Of a stretch of DNA of 64,000 nt, positions 33,733-41,969 are shown in pieces. This DNA is from CAIZGX01 sp044354975. Lineage in GTDB: Bacteria > Bacteroidota > Bacteroidia > Flavobacteriales_D > Sanyastnellaceae. Numbering within the stretch: the first letter of the stretch is position 1; the number at the start of each line of letters is the position of its first letter. The notes beneath the pieces were generated by a model. The model was not told the DNA's origin, made no database searches, and saw only the letters and a list, made by a program, of their open reading frames with translations. Location of the stretch: assembly GCA_044354975.1 (NCBI GenBank), contig JBIKZA010000004.1:1-64000 (forward strand), given 5' to 3'. Position numbers and translations under genes: made by a program.

Positions 33733-35145
33733 GTGAAGAAGCAAAGGTTTTCATATTATTTTCCGTTAATTACCGGTGCAGCAGATGTGGCTGCTTTGTG
33801 TGCTGCATTCCTAGCAGCGAGCGTATCCCGATTCGTTCATCTCGAATACCAAAACAGCGGCGGAGAGTACATGGATTTCATTACCATTGCTCCCATTATT
33901 TGGTTTTTAATTGCCGCGCAAAATAAACTCTATACCTTCGTTCGAATAGATTCCATTGACAAACAAATCCGAAAAACAGTATATACTCTGTTGCTGTATT
34001 TCAGTTGTATGTTTGTGGTTATTGTGGCGTTGGATTTTGATCAAATTTCACGACTGTGGTTGTTCTACTTCAGTCTTTACCTATTTATTATCGTAATTCT
34101 CGTTCGTATTTTATTTAACAGAGTTCTGATCAATTACAGAAAAAGAGGCGGAAATTACAGGAAAATTATTGTAGTCGGAAGCGATAAAATTAGCACAACG
34201 CTATACAATTATCTCGAAAAAAACATAGCCTTCGGTTACCGTGTAGAGGGTTATTTCACCCCCTCTGTTCAATACTTCAAGGAATCGTTAACGGGGAACA
34301 TGAGAAACCTTGGTAATGCCTCTCAAGTGCTCGATTATCTGAAAGCCAATACGATCGATGAAGTGTTTTGGAAGGTAGGTCAAGAGGAAGATCCACAGTT
34401 GAAGGAAATCATAGATTATTGCGAGAATAATTTAATTCGGTTCAAACTTATCCCCTATTTCGGAGTCCCAATCTCCGGGAGACAACCCAACATTGACTTG
34501 TACCAAGGCATACCTATTGTTACCCTCAGAAAAGAGCCGCTTCAACGTCCTTTTAACCGTCTAATGAAGCGTTTATTTGATTTTCTTTTTTCTTTACTTG
34601 TATTGCTCATTATTACGCCGCTCATTTTCCCATGGATAGCTATAGCCATTAAATTAAATTCAAAAGGCCCCGTGTTTTTCAAACAGTTGAGATCGGGTGA
34701 AAACAATATCCAGTTTTGGTGCTACAAGTTCAGAACCATGTCGGTAAACATACTGAGCGATGAACTTCAGGCCACGAAAAATGACCTACGCATTACTTCT
34801 GTTGGCAGGTTTCTTCGCAAAACGAATTTCGATGAACTTCCGCAATTTATTAACGTCCTTAAAGGAGACATGACTGTGGTAGGTCCGCGCCCGCACATGT
34901 TAAAACACACGGAGGATTATAGCAAATTGATTGGTAACTTTTTGGTGCGACAGTTCGCCAAGCCTGGTATAACAGGATGGGCACAGGTAACAGGTCTAAG
35001 GGGTGAGACTGCTGAAGTTATTGAGATGAAAAAACGTGTGGACGCAGATATTTGGTACCTAGAGAACTGGTCTTTCTTTCTTGATATTCGCATTATCTTT
35101 ATGACCATACAAAACATGATTGCTGGAGACAAAAATGCAGTTTAA
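33733..35145 (+). CDS. Initiating sugar-phosphate transferase, WcaJ-like
   Basis: It transfers a sugar-1-phosphate to undecaprenyl phosphate, starting the repeat unit. The 470-residue protein has four to five N-terminal membrane helices, a CoA-binding-like middle domain (RKIIVVGSDKISTTLYNYLE) and a C-terminal bacterial sugar transferase domain. The latter has the membrane segment LFDFLFSLLVLLIITPL, then WCYKFRTMSVN, RKTNFDELPQFINVLKG, MTVVGPRPHM and KPGITGWAQVTGLRGET. The start is GTG. The length fits the WcaJ/CpsE group, which usually uses glucose. Confidence 0.92.
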   Translation: MKKQRFSYYFPLITGAADVAALCAAFLAASVSRFVHLEYQNSGGEYMDFITIAPIIWFLIAAQNKLYTFVRIDSIDKQIRKTVYTLLLYFSCMFVVIVALDFDQISRLWLFYFSLYLFIIVILVRILFNRVLINYRKRGGNYRKIIVVGSDKISTTLYNYLEKNIAFGYRVEGYFTPSVQYFKESLTGNMRNLGNASQVLDYLKANTIDEVFWKVGQEEDPQLKEIIDYCENNLIRFKLIPYFGVPISGRQPNIDLYQGIPIVTLRKEPLQRPFNRLMKRLFDFLFSLLVLLIITPLIFPWIAIAIKLNSKGPVFFKQLRSGENNIQFWCYKFRTMSVNILSDELQATKNDLRITSVGRFLRKTNFDELPQFINVLKGDMTVVGPRPHMLKHTEDYSKLIGNFLVRQFAKPGITGWAQVTGLRGETAEVIEMKKRVDADIWYLENWSFFLDIRIIFMTIQNMIAGDKNAV

Positions 35146-35154
35146 ACAAAAAGA

Positions 35155-36207
35155 ATGACTATCCTCGTCACCGGCGGTGCCGGATTCATTGGCTCGCACG
35201 TCGTTCGCCATTTTTTGAAGACGCGTGCCGACGTTAAGGTCGTAAATCTCGATAAGCTTACTTATGCAGGTAACTTAGAGAATCTAAAAGATGTGGAGCA
35301 TCTTTCGAATTACGCATTTGAGAAAGGTGATATAGCAGACGCAGCTTTTTTACAATCTTTATTTGAGAAATACAATTTCGAAGGTGTAATTCATCTTGCA
35401 GCAGAGTCGCATGTAGACCGCAGCATTACGAATCCCATGGAGTTCGTGGAAACGAATGTGGTGGGAACGGTTACGTTGTTGAACGCTGCCGTTGCACATT
35501 GGAAAGACAACTTCCAAGGGAAACGCTTTTACCACGTTTCTACCGATGAGGTTTACGGAGAGTTGCAAAACCCTGAAGACTTCTTCACCGAAGAAACTTC
35601 ATACGACCCGCGTTCGCCGTATTCCGCTTCCAAAGCGGCCTCCGATCATTTTGTTCGTGCTTACGGAAACACCTATGGTCTTCCAATTGTAGTAAGCAAT
35701 TGCTCGAACAATTACGGTCCGAATCACTTTCCAGAAAAATTAATCCCACTCATCATTCACAACATCATTCACAACAAACCCCTTCCTGTATACGGCAAAG
35801 GAGAGAACGTGCGTGATTGGTTGTACGTGGAAGATCACGCCAAAGCCATTGACAAAGTTTTTCACGAAGGAAAAATTGGAGAGACTTACAACATAGGCGG
35901 ATTCAACAAATGGAAAAACATAGATGTGGTGAAGTTGCTGTGTAAGATTTTAGATCAGAAATTAAATCGCTCGGAAGGCGAATCGGAAAAGCTCATTCGA
36001 TTTGTTACCGATCGTGCTGGACATGATTTGCGTTATGCCATCGATTCAACCAAGATCATGAATGAATTGGGTTGGAAACCTTCCTTGCAATTTGAAGAGG
36101 GCATTGAAAAAACAGTCGACTGGTATTTGAACAACAGCGAGTGGTTGAACAATGTAACTTCGGGTGCATATCAGACTTATTACAACAATCAATACCTTAA
36201 TCGTTAA
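35155..36207 (+). CDS. rfbB: dTDP-glucose 4,6-dehydratase
   Basis: The second step of dTDP-deoxysugar synthesis. The 350-residue enzyme has the NAD site VTGGAGFIGSHVVRHFL, HLAAESHVDRSI, STDEVYGEL with the active-site Asp-Glu, and the catalytic Tyr-Lys in YSASKAASDHFVRAYG. NCSNNYGPNHFPEKLIPL and a C-terminal DRAGHDLRYAIDSTKI are diagnostic of RfbB/RmlB. It lies 9 nt after the initiating transferase and 4 nt before rfbA. Confidence 0.97.
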   Translation: MTILVTGGAGFIGSHVVRHFLKTRADVKVVNLDKLTYAGNLENLKDVEHLSNYAFEKGDIADAAFLQSLFEKYNFEGVIHLAAESHVDRSITNPMEFVETNVVGTVTLLNAAVAHWKDNFQGKRFYHVSTDEVYGELQNPEDFFTEETSYDPRSPYSASKAASDHFVRAYGNTYGLPIVVSNCSNNYGPNHFPEKLIPLIIHNIIHNKPLPVYGKGENVRDWLYVEDHAKAIDKVFHEGKIGETYNIGGFNKWKNIDVVKLLCKILDQKLNRSEGESEKLIRFVTDRAGHDLRYAIDSTKIMNELGWKPSLQFEEGIEKTVDWYLNNSEWLNNVTSGAYQTYYNNQYLNR

Positions 36208-36211
36208 TAGC

Positions 36212-37072
36212 ATGAAAGGAATAATTCTCGCCGGTGGTTCAGGAACGCGATTGCATCCGTTAACCCTGGCTGTAAGTAAGCAGCTCATGCCTGTTTATGA
36301 TAAACCCATGATTTACTATCCGCTTTCGGTATTAATGTTAGCGGGCATTCGTGAGATTTTGATTATTTCTACTCCGCATGATTTACCTGGATTCAGCAAA
36401 TTATTAGGAGACGGCTCTCAATTGGGCTGCACCTTCGAATACGCCGAGCAACAAGAACCCAACGGGCTGGCTCAAGCCTTTGTAGTCGGAGAAGAATTTA
36501 TTGGCAAAGAAAAAGTTGCTTTAATCTTGGGCGACAATATTTTTTACGCAAGTGGCCTCAGCAAATTGTTGCAAGCAAGCACAGCAGTGGAAGGCGGAAA
36601 AGTATTTGCCTATCACGTCAACGATCCTGAACGATACGGGGTGGTAGAATTTGATTCGGAAGGAAAGGTTATTTCCATTGAAGAAAAACCGTCACAACCA
36701 AAGAGTAATTTCGCCGTTCCTGGATTGTATTTCTACGACAATTCAGTAGTTGAAATAGCAAAGAATCTAAAACCTTCTGCGCGTGGAGAATACGAAATTA
36801 CCGATGTGAATCAAGAATATTTGAAACGCGGACAATTAGCAGTAAGCGTCTTCAACAGGGGCACTGCTTGGTTAGATACTGGTACTTTTGCTTCGTTGAT
36901 GCAAGCGGGACAATTCGTACAAGTCATGGAAGAGCGTCAAGGACAAAAGATTTCTTGCATAGAAGAAATTGCTTATCGCATGGGGTATATCGATCAGGAG
37001 CAATTGGTTGAGCTTGCGAAGCCGTTGGTGAAGAGTGGCTATGGCTCCTATTTACTAGGATTACTCAAGTAA
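36212..37072 (+). CDS. rfbA: Glucose-1-phosphate thymidylyltransferase
   Basis: The first step of dTDP-sugar synthesis. The 286-residue protein starts MKGIILAGGSGTRLHPLTLAVSK, then DKPMIYYPLSVLMLAGIREI, LGDNIFY and YGVVEFDSEGKVISIEEKP, all RmlA features. The frame is open 16 codons upstream inside rfbB, but the ATG at 36212 gives the canonical N-terminus. rfbC is absent from the window, and the only rfbD-like gene is 20 kb away. It ends 5 nt before a two-unit hairpin array that also covers the pgm stop. Confidence 0.96.
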   Translation: MKGIILAGGSGTRLHPLTLAVSKQLMPVYDKPMIYYPLSVLMLAGIREILIISTPHDLPGFSKLLGDGSQLGCTFEYAEQQEPNGLAQAFVVGEEFIGKEKVALILGDNIFYASGLSKLLQASTAVEGGKVFAYHVNDPERYGVVEFDSEGKVISIEEKPSQPKSNFAVPGLYFYDNSVVEIAKNLKPSARGEYEITDVNQEYLKRGQLAVSVFNRGTAWLDTGTFASLMQAGQFVQVMEERQGQKISCIEEIAYRMGYIDQEQLVELAKPLVKSGYGSYLLGLLK

Positions 37073-37076
37073 TAAT

Positions 37077-37112
37077 TTCAGCTTCGCTGAATTAATTCAA
37101 AAGCTTCGCTTT
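37077..37112. repeat. Two-unit minihairpin element at a convergent junction
   Basis: TTCAGCTTCGCTGAA (37077-37091) and AAAGCTTCGCTTT (37100-37112) are perfect 6- and 5-bp stems with TTC loops, both containing GCTTCGC. They are separated by AT-rich TTAATTCA. The element lies between the stops of rfbA (+) and pgm (-) and runs into the pgm 3' end, supplying its last codons and stop. It may act as a bidirectional terminator. Confidence 0.75.
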
Positions 37113-38882
37113 AATTATTTCAATCTTCTGCGTCAGTTCATTCTGAACTGATGAGATCTCATTTGCTGATGAGATTTCCTTCCGCAACGAAAAGTAAAAC
37201 TTAATCTTCGGCTCGGTGCCACTCGGACGGGCGCTGATCTTGCTGCCGTCGGCGAGAATGAATTGCAAGACTTCGGAACTCGGATAGGGGAGTGTCGTTA
37301 CTTCACCCGAAATCATGTTCTTGCATGTACCTGCTTTCACATCGTGCAATTCTGTCAGCGCTACTCCGCCAAAGGTTTGCGGAGGTGTGGCACGAAGACG
37401 CGACATCATATTTTGAATCTGCGTAACACCGTCTATTCCCTTCAACGTAATACTCACCAACTCTTCCTGGAAGACACCATGTTGCAAATAAAGATCCTTC
37501 AGCATTCCCCACATCGTTGTTCCTTTACTCTTCGCATAGGCAGCAATCTCCGCGAACTGCACCGCCGATAAAGCAGCGTCCTTGTCGCGAACAAAATCAC
37601 TCACCAAATAACCGTAGCTCTCTTCTCCTCCCGCCACGAAATTTTCTTTTCCTTCTTTTTCTTTAATGAGTCCCGCTATAAACTTGAATCCGGTTAATGT
37701 GTCGTAACAAGGCACCCCGAACGATTCCGCAATGCGGGCAATTAATTCAGTCGTTACGATGGTCTTTCCAATAAACGGATTAACAGGAAGTTTTCCTTTT
37801 TCCTTCCCCACCAACAAACGGTAATACACCAATAAGCTTCCCGCTTGATTGCCATTGATGAGCACCAACTCGTTGTTGTCGTTTCGTACCGCCAATCCAA
37901 CACGATCTGTATCCGGATCTGTTCCCAAAACCAATTCAGCATTTACTTTTTCTCCCAACTCCAACGCCATTTTCATAGCCGACTTCTCTTCCGGATTCGG
38001 AGACTCCACTGTAGGAAAATTTCCATCCGGCACCGCTTGCTCTTCCACCACACTTACATTCGAAAATCCCAACGCCGCCAGGGTCTTCGGCACCAACGTT
38101 ATCCCCGAACCATGTATAGAAGTATACACAATGGAGATGTCACTTTCACTCTTAACAGCATCTTCAAAAAGCGTTAATCCTCTAACCAATTCCAAATATT
38201 TTTCCTCTACATAAGACGGAACATCATTAATTAGCGTTAGATTCTCCGAAAGGTCTTGCGAAGCATCTTTCGCAGAATCTTGCACCGAAGGTGCATCTTG
38301 CAAAGCATTTGCATCTTTGCCAGTCATGGCAATCTTCACCTCGGTAATTATCCCCCCGTCATGCGGCGGCAATATCTGCCCGCCATCGCTCCAATAAACT
38401 TTATACCCATTGTACTCTTTCGGATTGTGCGAAGCCGTGATAACAATACCCGCTGTGCATTTCAATTCACGAACAGTGAACGACAACAACGGCGTCGGAC
38501 GCAATTCAGAGAACAGATAAACATGAATGCCATTTTTCGCCAAGATCTCTGCAGCAATATTCGCGAAGTAACTTGAATTGTTTCGCGAATCATACGCTAT
38601 CGCCACCGAACCTTCTCCACCCACTTGTGCATGGTGCTTCAAAATATAATTCGCCAACCCTTGCGTCGCCATTCCCACAGTGTACTTGTTCATGCGCATG
38701 CTTCCCACACCCATCACACCGCGCAATCCTCCCGTCCCAAATTCCAAATCGGAATAAAACGAATCGATAAATAACTTCTCATCTTCTTTTTCCAAACGCT
38801 CAATCTCGTTGCGCGTCTCTTCATCTAATTCGTATGTTTTCCAAAGTCTAGCTTTTTCTTTTGCGGATTCAAGGGGAGTCAT
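37092..38882 (-). CDS. Phosphoglucomutase/phosphomannomutase with a repeat-derived insert
   Basis: An alpha-D-phosphohexomutase (596 residues from ATG 38882) that interconverts hexose 1- and 6-phosphates and feeds nucleotide-sugar synthesis. The phosphoserine loop is GIVITASHNPKEYNGYK (Ser about 151), the metal loop GTDPDTDRVG, the sugar loop GGEESYGYL and the phosphate loop RPSGTEPKIKFY. Residues about 187-210 (ANALQDAPSVQDSAKDASQD) match no part of the family and are encoded by an in-frame minihairpin array. They fall between the domain 1 segment and the conserved YVEEKYLELV, probably in a surface loop. The C-terminal codons lie in another hairpin element. An ATG-like start three codons upstream is possible. 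Confidence 0.93.
   Translation of the reverse strand: MTPLESAKEKARLWKTYELDEETRNEIERLEKEDEKLFIDSFYSDLEFGTGGLRGVMGVGSMRMNKYTVGMATQGLANYILKHHAQVGGEGSVAIAYDSRNNSSYFANIAAEILAKNGIHVYLFSELRPTPLLSFTVRELKCTAGIVITASHNPKEYNGYKVYWSDGGQILPPHDGGIITEVKIAMTGKDANALQDAPSVQDSAKDASQDLSENLTLINDVPSYVEEKYLELVRGLTLFEDAVKSESDISIVYTSIHGSGITLVPKTLAALGFSNVSVVEEQAVPDGNFPTVESPNPEEKSAMKMALELGEKVNAELVLGTDPDTDRVGLAVRNDNNELVLINGNQAGSLLVYYRLLVGKEKGKLPVNPFIGKTIVTTELIARIAESFGVPCYDTLTGFKFIAGLIKEKEGKENFVAGGEESYGYLVSDFVRDKDAALSAVQFAEIAAYAKSKGTTMWGMLKDLYLQHGVFQEELVSITLKGIDGVTQIQNMMSRLRATPPQTFGGVALTELHDVKAGTCKNMISGEVTTLPYPSSEVLQFILADGSKISARPSGTEPKIKFYFSLRKEISSANEISSVQNELTQKIEIIKAKLLN
38253..38325. repeat. Minihairpin array inside the phosphoglucomutase gene (TCT dialect)
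   Basis: On the plus strand the units are TGCGAAGCA, TTCGCAGAA, TGCACCGAAGGTGCA and TGCAAAGCATTTGCA, each followed by TCT. They are the same words and separator as in the intergenic array at 38.9-39.1 kb. Unit plus separator lengths are multiples of three (12 and 18 nt), so the reading frame is kept. The encoded peptide is rich in Gln, Asp, Ala and Ser. Confidence 0.88.
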
Positions 38883-38900
38883 TATTAGCAATGTTTGTGC

Positions 38901-38909
38901 GCAAAAATA
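38901..38909 (-). promoter_or_regulatory. Candidate -7 box of phosphoglucomutase
   Basis: On the minus strand TATTTTTGC lies 18 nt before the ATG at 38882. The sequence upstream of it is the hairpin array, so a -33 contact would fall on repeat DNA. Confidence 0.4.
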
Positions 38910-38924
38910 CGTCGGAATGCAGGA

Positions 38925-39141
38925 TGCTTCGCAAGATGTTACACAAGATGTTACACAAGATGCTTCGCAAGATGCTTCGCAAGATGTTACACAAGATGTT
39001 ACACAAGATGCTTCGCAAGATGCTTCGCAAGATGTTACACAAGATGTTGCACAAGATGCCGTTTGGCAAAAAGTTCTTTAGCGCAGCTTCTTACGAAGTA
39101 TCTTTCGAAGAATCTTGCAAAGCATCTTGCCTTCGGCATCT
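38925..39141. repeat. Minihairpin array with ABBA higher-order repeats, between divergent genes
   Basis: From 38925, eleven 12-nt modules run without a break. Each is a 9-nt hairpin plus AGA, with A = TGCTTCGCA and B = TGTTACACA. Their order is ABBA ABBA ABB', where B' is TGTTGCACA, followed by TGCCGTTTGGCA. After a 23-nt spacer the polarity flips: TACGAAGTA, TTCGAAGAA, TGCAAAGCA and TGCCTTCGGCA with TCT separators (39092-39141). The array fills the space between the -7 boxes of pgm (-) and the MBOAT gene (+). Because 12 is a multiple of 3, long open frames cross it, but they are repeat artefacts. Confidence 0.93.
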
Positions 39142-39150
39142 TATCTTCGC
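39142..39150 (+). promoter_or_regulatory. -7 box 3 nt before the start codon
   Basis: TATCTTCGC fits TAnnTTCG. It begins on the base after the last TCT separator of the array and ends 3 nt before the ATG at 39154. Confidence 0.5.
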
Positions 39151-39153
39151 TGA

Positions 39154-40605
39154 ATGGTTTTCTCCTCAGCAATATTCCTCACAGCCTTCCTCCCAGCCTT
39201 CCTGCTGCTGTATTGGATATGCCCGAAGAAATTGAAGAATCCATTCCTGTTGCTTTCAAGCGTGTTCTTCTACGCATGGGGGGCGCCGAAATTTATTTTT
39301 GTCATTATTGGAACAACGCTAATCGATTTTTTCTTGGTGGGAAGAATGGATCGAAGCAAGAACGAGGCGGAACGAAAAGTACTTCTGGTTTTTTCAGTGG
39401 TCATGAACTTGGGACTGCTTGTGTATTTCAAGTACATGAACTTCTTCATAGAGAATGTGAATGTGGCCATGAAGGGAGTAGGGCTGGAGAGTAGCATTCC
39501 ATGGACGAAGCTAGTGCTGCCGATAGGCATTTCATTCTACACATTTGAAACCCTCACCTATGTGGTAGATGTTTTTCGAAGAGTGCATAAGCCGCTCAAG
39601 AACTTCTGGGACTATCAGTTGTACATCATTCTTTTTCCGAAATTAATTGCGGGACCTATTATCAGGTACCACGACATTGCCGATCAAATTCCCGATCGTT
39701 CGAAGACCGAAAATAGTACCGAACGTTTGCTCGGTTTTTATAGATTTTGTATCGGTTTAGGAAAAAAGGTTTTGATAGCGAATGCGCTGGCGGCCTTTGC
39801 AGACAGTATATACGGCAATGCGGAAACAGGCGCTGGTGCGCTTGATCCACAGACGCTTTCCATGGGAGCCGCCTGGTTGGCTGCGCTGTCTTACACGTTT
39901 CAAATCTATTTCGACTTCAGCGGTTATTCAGACATGGCCATTGGGATTGGACGAATGGTTGGATTCAAATTCCCAGAGAACTTCAACAACCCGTATGTCT
40001 CTCAAAACATCACAGAGTTCTGGCGCCGTTGGCACATGACCTTGGGCGGATGGATGCGCAATTACCTCTACATTCCATTGGGTGGAAACAAGGTTGGAAA
40101 AGGTAGATTGTACTTCAACTTGTGGTTGGTGTTTTTACTTTCAGGATTGTGGCACGGAGCTTCTTGGAACTACATCATCTGGGGCGCTTGGCACGGATTG
40201 TTCCTGGTTTTAGAACGCGCGTTTTTAATCCGTTGGTTTGGCTACATCGGGAAAATTACACGCGTAGCGTTCACCTTTGTCGTGGTCGTAATCGGGTGGG
40301 TATTTTTCCGTGTAGAAGATTTACATATGGCCTGGGGATATGTGCATGCAATGTTTTCATTCAACGGAAATGTGTCTGTAAAAGTTGATTCCGAATGGAT
40401 GCTCATTGCAGCGTTAGCGACATTGTTTTCATTCTTCTTACTCCTTCCAAAAACAACGAAATTTCAAGACGCTGTATTCGGTCAGCGAAGCATAGGAAAC
40501 GCTGGACATCTCGCATTGACAATTGTTTCAGCAGCGCTCTTTGTTTTGTCGTTGAGCTACATCACTGCAAGCGGATTTAATCCCTTCATTTATTTCCGAT
40601 TCTAA
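39154..40605 (+). CDS. MBOAT family O-acyltransferase (AlgI-like)
   Basis: A membrane-bound O-acyltransferase of 483 residues with about ten helices. The family's central block FYRFCIGLGKKVLIAN, then QIYFDFSGYSDMAIGIGRM, FPENFNNPYVSQNITEFWRRWHMTLG and SGLWHGASWNYIIWGAWHGLFL containing the catalytic His are all present. Such proteins move an acetyl group across the membrane to a periplasmic partner. The next gene, overlapping by 1 nt, encodes the AlgX/AlgJ-like partner, so the pair should O-acetylate a surface glycan. No alginate synthesis genes are nearby. Confidence 0.93.
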   Translation: MVFSSAIFLTAFLPAFLLLYWICPKKLKNPFLLLSSVFFYAWGAPKFIFVIIGTTLIDFFLVGRMDRSKNEAERKVLLVFSVVMNLGLLVYFKYMNFFIENVNVAMKGVGLESSIPWTKLVLPIGISFYTFETLTYVVDVFRRVHKPLKNFWDYQLYIILFPKLIAGPIIRYHDIADQIPDRSKTENSTERLLGFYRFCIGLGKKVLIANALAAFADSIYGNAETGAGALDPQTLSMGAAWLAALSYTFQIYFDFSGYSDMAIGIGRMVGFKFPENFNNPYVSQNITEFWRRWHMTLGGWMRNYLYIPLGGNKVGKGRLYFNLWLVFLLSGLWHGASWNYIIWGAWHGLFLVLERAFLIRWFGYIGKITRVAFTFVVVVIGWVFFRVEDLHMAWGYVHAMFSFNGNVSVKVDSEWMLIAALATLFSFFLLLPKTTKFQDAVFGQRSIGNAGHLALTIVSAALFVLSLSYITASGFNPFIYFRF

Positions 40606-41933
40606 TGAAGAATAATCGCTTCCATACCGTCTTGTTCTCGATCGTTCTCCTCGGAATGTTTCTTCCAATGATTCAAATGGTGAAACCGTTTGCTGAAGTC
40701 GGACATCTTTTCGGTTCCATTGTTCCAACAGAAAAAGATTCGTTGACTACCGAATCGTGGTTCAGCGGTACGTTTCAAGAAAATAGAAATCAGTATATCA
40801 ACGAGCAATTCGGATTCCGCAACACTGCCGTTCGCATTCACAATCAGATTGCATTTTCGCTTTTTCACAAAGCCAAGGCCAACGGTGTTATCATTGGGAA
40901 GGAAGATTATTTGTACGAGATCAAATACATAAATGCCTATCGCGGTGCGGAAGAGATTTTTCAGTCTGAACTCGATTCGAATTTACTTATGTTGAAGGCC
41001 ATTCAATCGAAGTTGAAGGAAAGAGGAATTGAGTTTGTCGTGGTCATGAACCCTGGAAAAGCTTCATTCTATTCGGAACACATTCCCGATGAATTCCCTG
41101 TTGTTTCCGACAGGACTTATTATTCGGAATATCAGAAAGAATTGAAGGCACGAGGCATTCAGCACATCGATTTCGGAAAGTGGTTTCGTGAAATGAAAGG
41201 CAAAACACCTGCGCCACTTTTCCCGAAAACAGGAATTCATTGGAGTCAATATGGTGCAACGCTAGCAGCCGATTCCTTGGTTAATTATTGCATGAAACTT
41301 TTTGGAAAGGAAATGAACGAGTTTGGGTGGGACAAGAATTTACCACTTCAAACCACCATGGAAAGTGTAGACGACGACATTGGCTTGGGAATGAATTTGT
41401 ACTGGCCAATTGACGTTCTTCCCATGGCTTATCCGCGTGTGGGAGTCAACATGAAGTACAGCGTAGACTTTGGAAACAAAGGCATTCAGCCCAAGGTAGC
41501 AGTGATTTCCGACAGTTATTTCTTCAATCTCATGCAATTGCCGTGGGCGTCTGATATTTTTTCCGAATTGAATTTTTACTTCTACAACAAGCAGCTGCAT
41601 CAGCGTCCTTCGGGCATCACCACGAACTCCGATCCGCTTTCACAAATGAAAGAGATTGAAAAATCGAATGTGGTTTTTGTAATGGCCACGGAATGCAACA
41701 TGGATAAGTTGGGATGGGGATTTATTTCGAGCGCCTACAAGTATTTTGTATTGGGAGAAAAATTTGATTCGTTTGAATTTCGGGTACAAAAATTCAAGAA
41801 TAATATCCTTTCAGACGAAGCATGGACGAAGGCCATTGCCGAAAAAGCCAAGCAGAACAAGGTTCCCCTCGATACCATGATCATGCGCGATGCCCGCTAC
41901 ATGGCGGAAATGGAATATTCGGGTGGAAATTAG
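40605..41933 (+). CDS. AlgX/AlgJ-like SGNH-type acetyltransferase partner of MBOAT
   Basis: The 442-residue protein has an N-terminal signal anchor (VLFSIVLLGMFLPMIQMV) and a periplasmic SGNH-hydrolase-like domain. Seen: ESWFSGTFQENRNQYINEQFGFRNTAVR, then LKERGIEFVVVMNPGKASFY, FPKTGIHWSQYGATLAADSL (the DHxW/HWSxYG block of the AlgX group) and VAVISDSYFFNL with the candidate nucleophile Ser. It probably takes the acetyl group delivered by the MBOAT protein and transfers it to the polysaccharide. The start codon overlaps the MBOAT stop. Confidence 0.85.
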   Translation: MKNNRFHTVLFSIVLLGMFLPMIQMVKPFAEVGHLFGSIVPTEKDSLTTESWFSGTFQENRNQYINEQFGFRNTAVRIHNQIAFSLFHKAKANGVIIGKEDYLYEIKYINAYRGAEEIFQSELDSNLLMLKAIQSKLKERGIEFVVVMNPGKASFYSEHIPDEFPVVSDRTYYSEYQKELKARGIQHIDFGKWFREMKGKTPAPLFPKTGIHWSQYGATLAADSLVNYCMKLFGKEMNEFGWDKNLPLQTTMESVDDDIGLGMNLYWPIDVLPMAYPRVGVNMKYSVDFGNKGIQPKVAVISDSYFFNLMQLPWASDIFSELNFYFYNKQLHQRPSGITTNSDPLSQMKEIEKSNVVFVMATECNMDKLGWGFISSAYKYFVLGEKFDSFEFRVQKFKNNILSDEAWTKAIAEKAKQNKVPLDTMIMRDARYMAEMEYSGGN

Positions 41934-41953
41934 AATTTGCCTAGCGCCTGTTG

Positions 41954-41962
41954 TATTTTCGC
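41954..41962 (+). promoter_or_regulatory. -7 box 7 nt before the start codon
   Basis: TATTTTCGC fits TAnnTTCG and ends 7 nt before ATG 41970. An in-frame GTG at 41964 would be 1 nt away. Confidence 0.45.
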
Positions 41963-41969
41963 GGTGCAC

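Noticed and set aside
38925..39141. Possible CRISPR array
   Set aside because: Modules are 12 nt, palindromic, with a 3-nt constant separator and no unique spacers, and no cas genes are present.
38861..39235. Long open frames across the array at 38.9-39.1 kb, encoding ASQDASQDVTQD-type or RCFARCYTRCY-type repeats
   Set aside because: They exist in several frames and on both strands only because the module is 12 nt long and lacks stops. None has a domain, a sensible start or support apart from the repeat.
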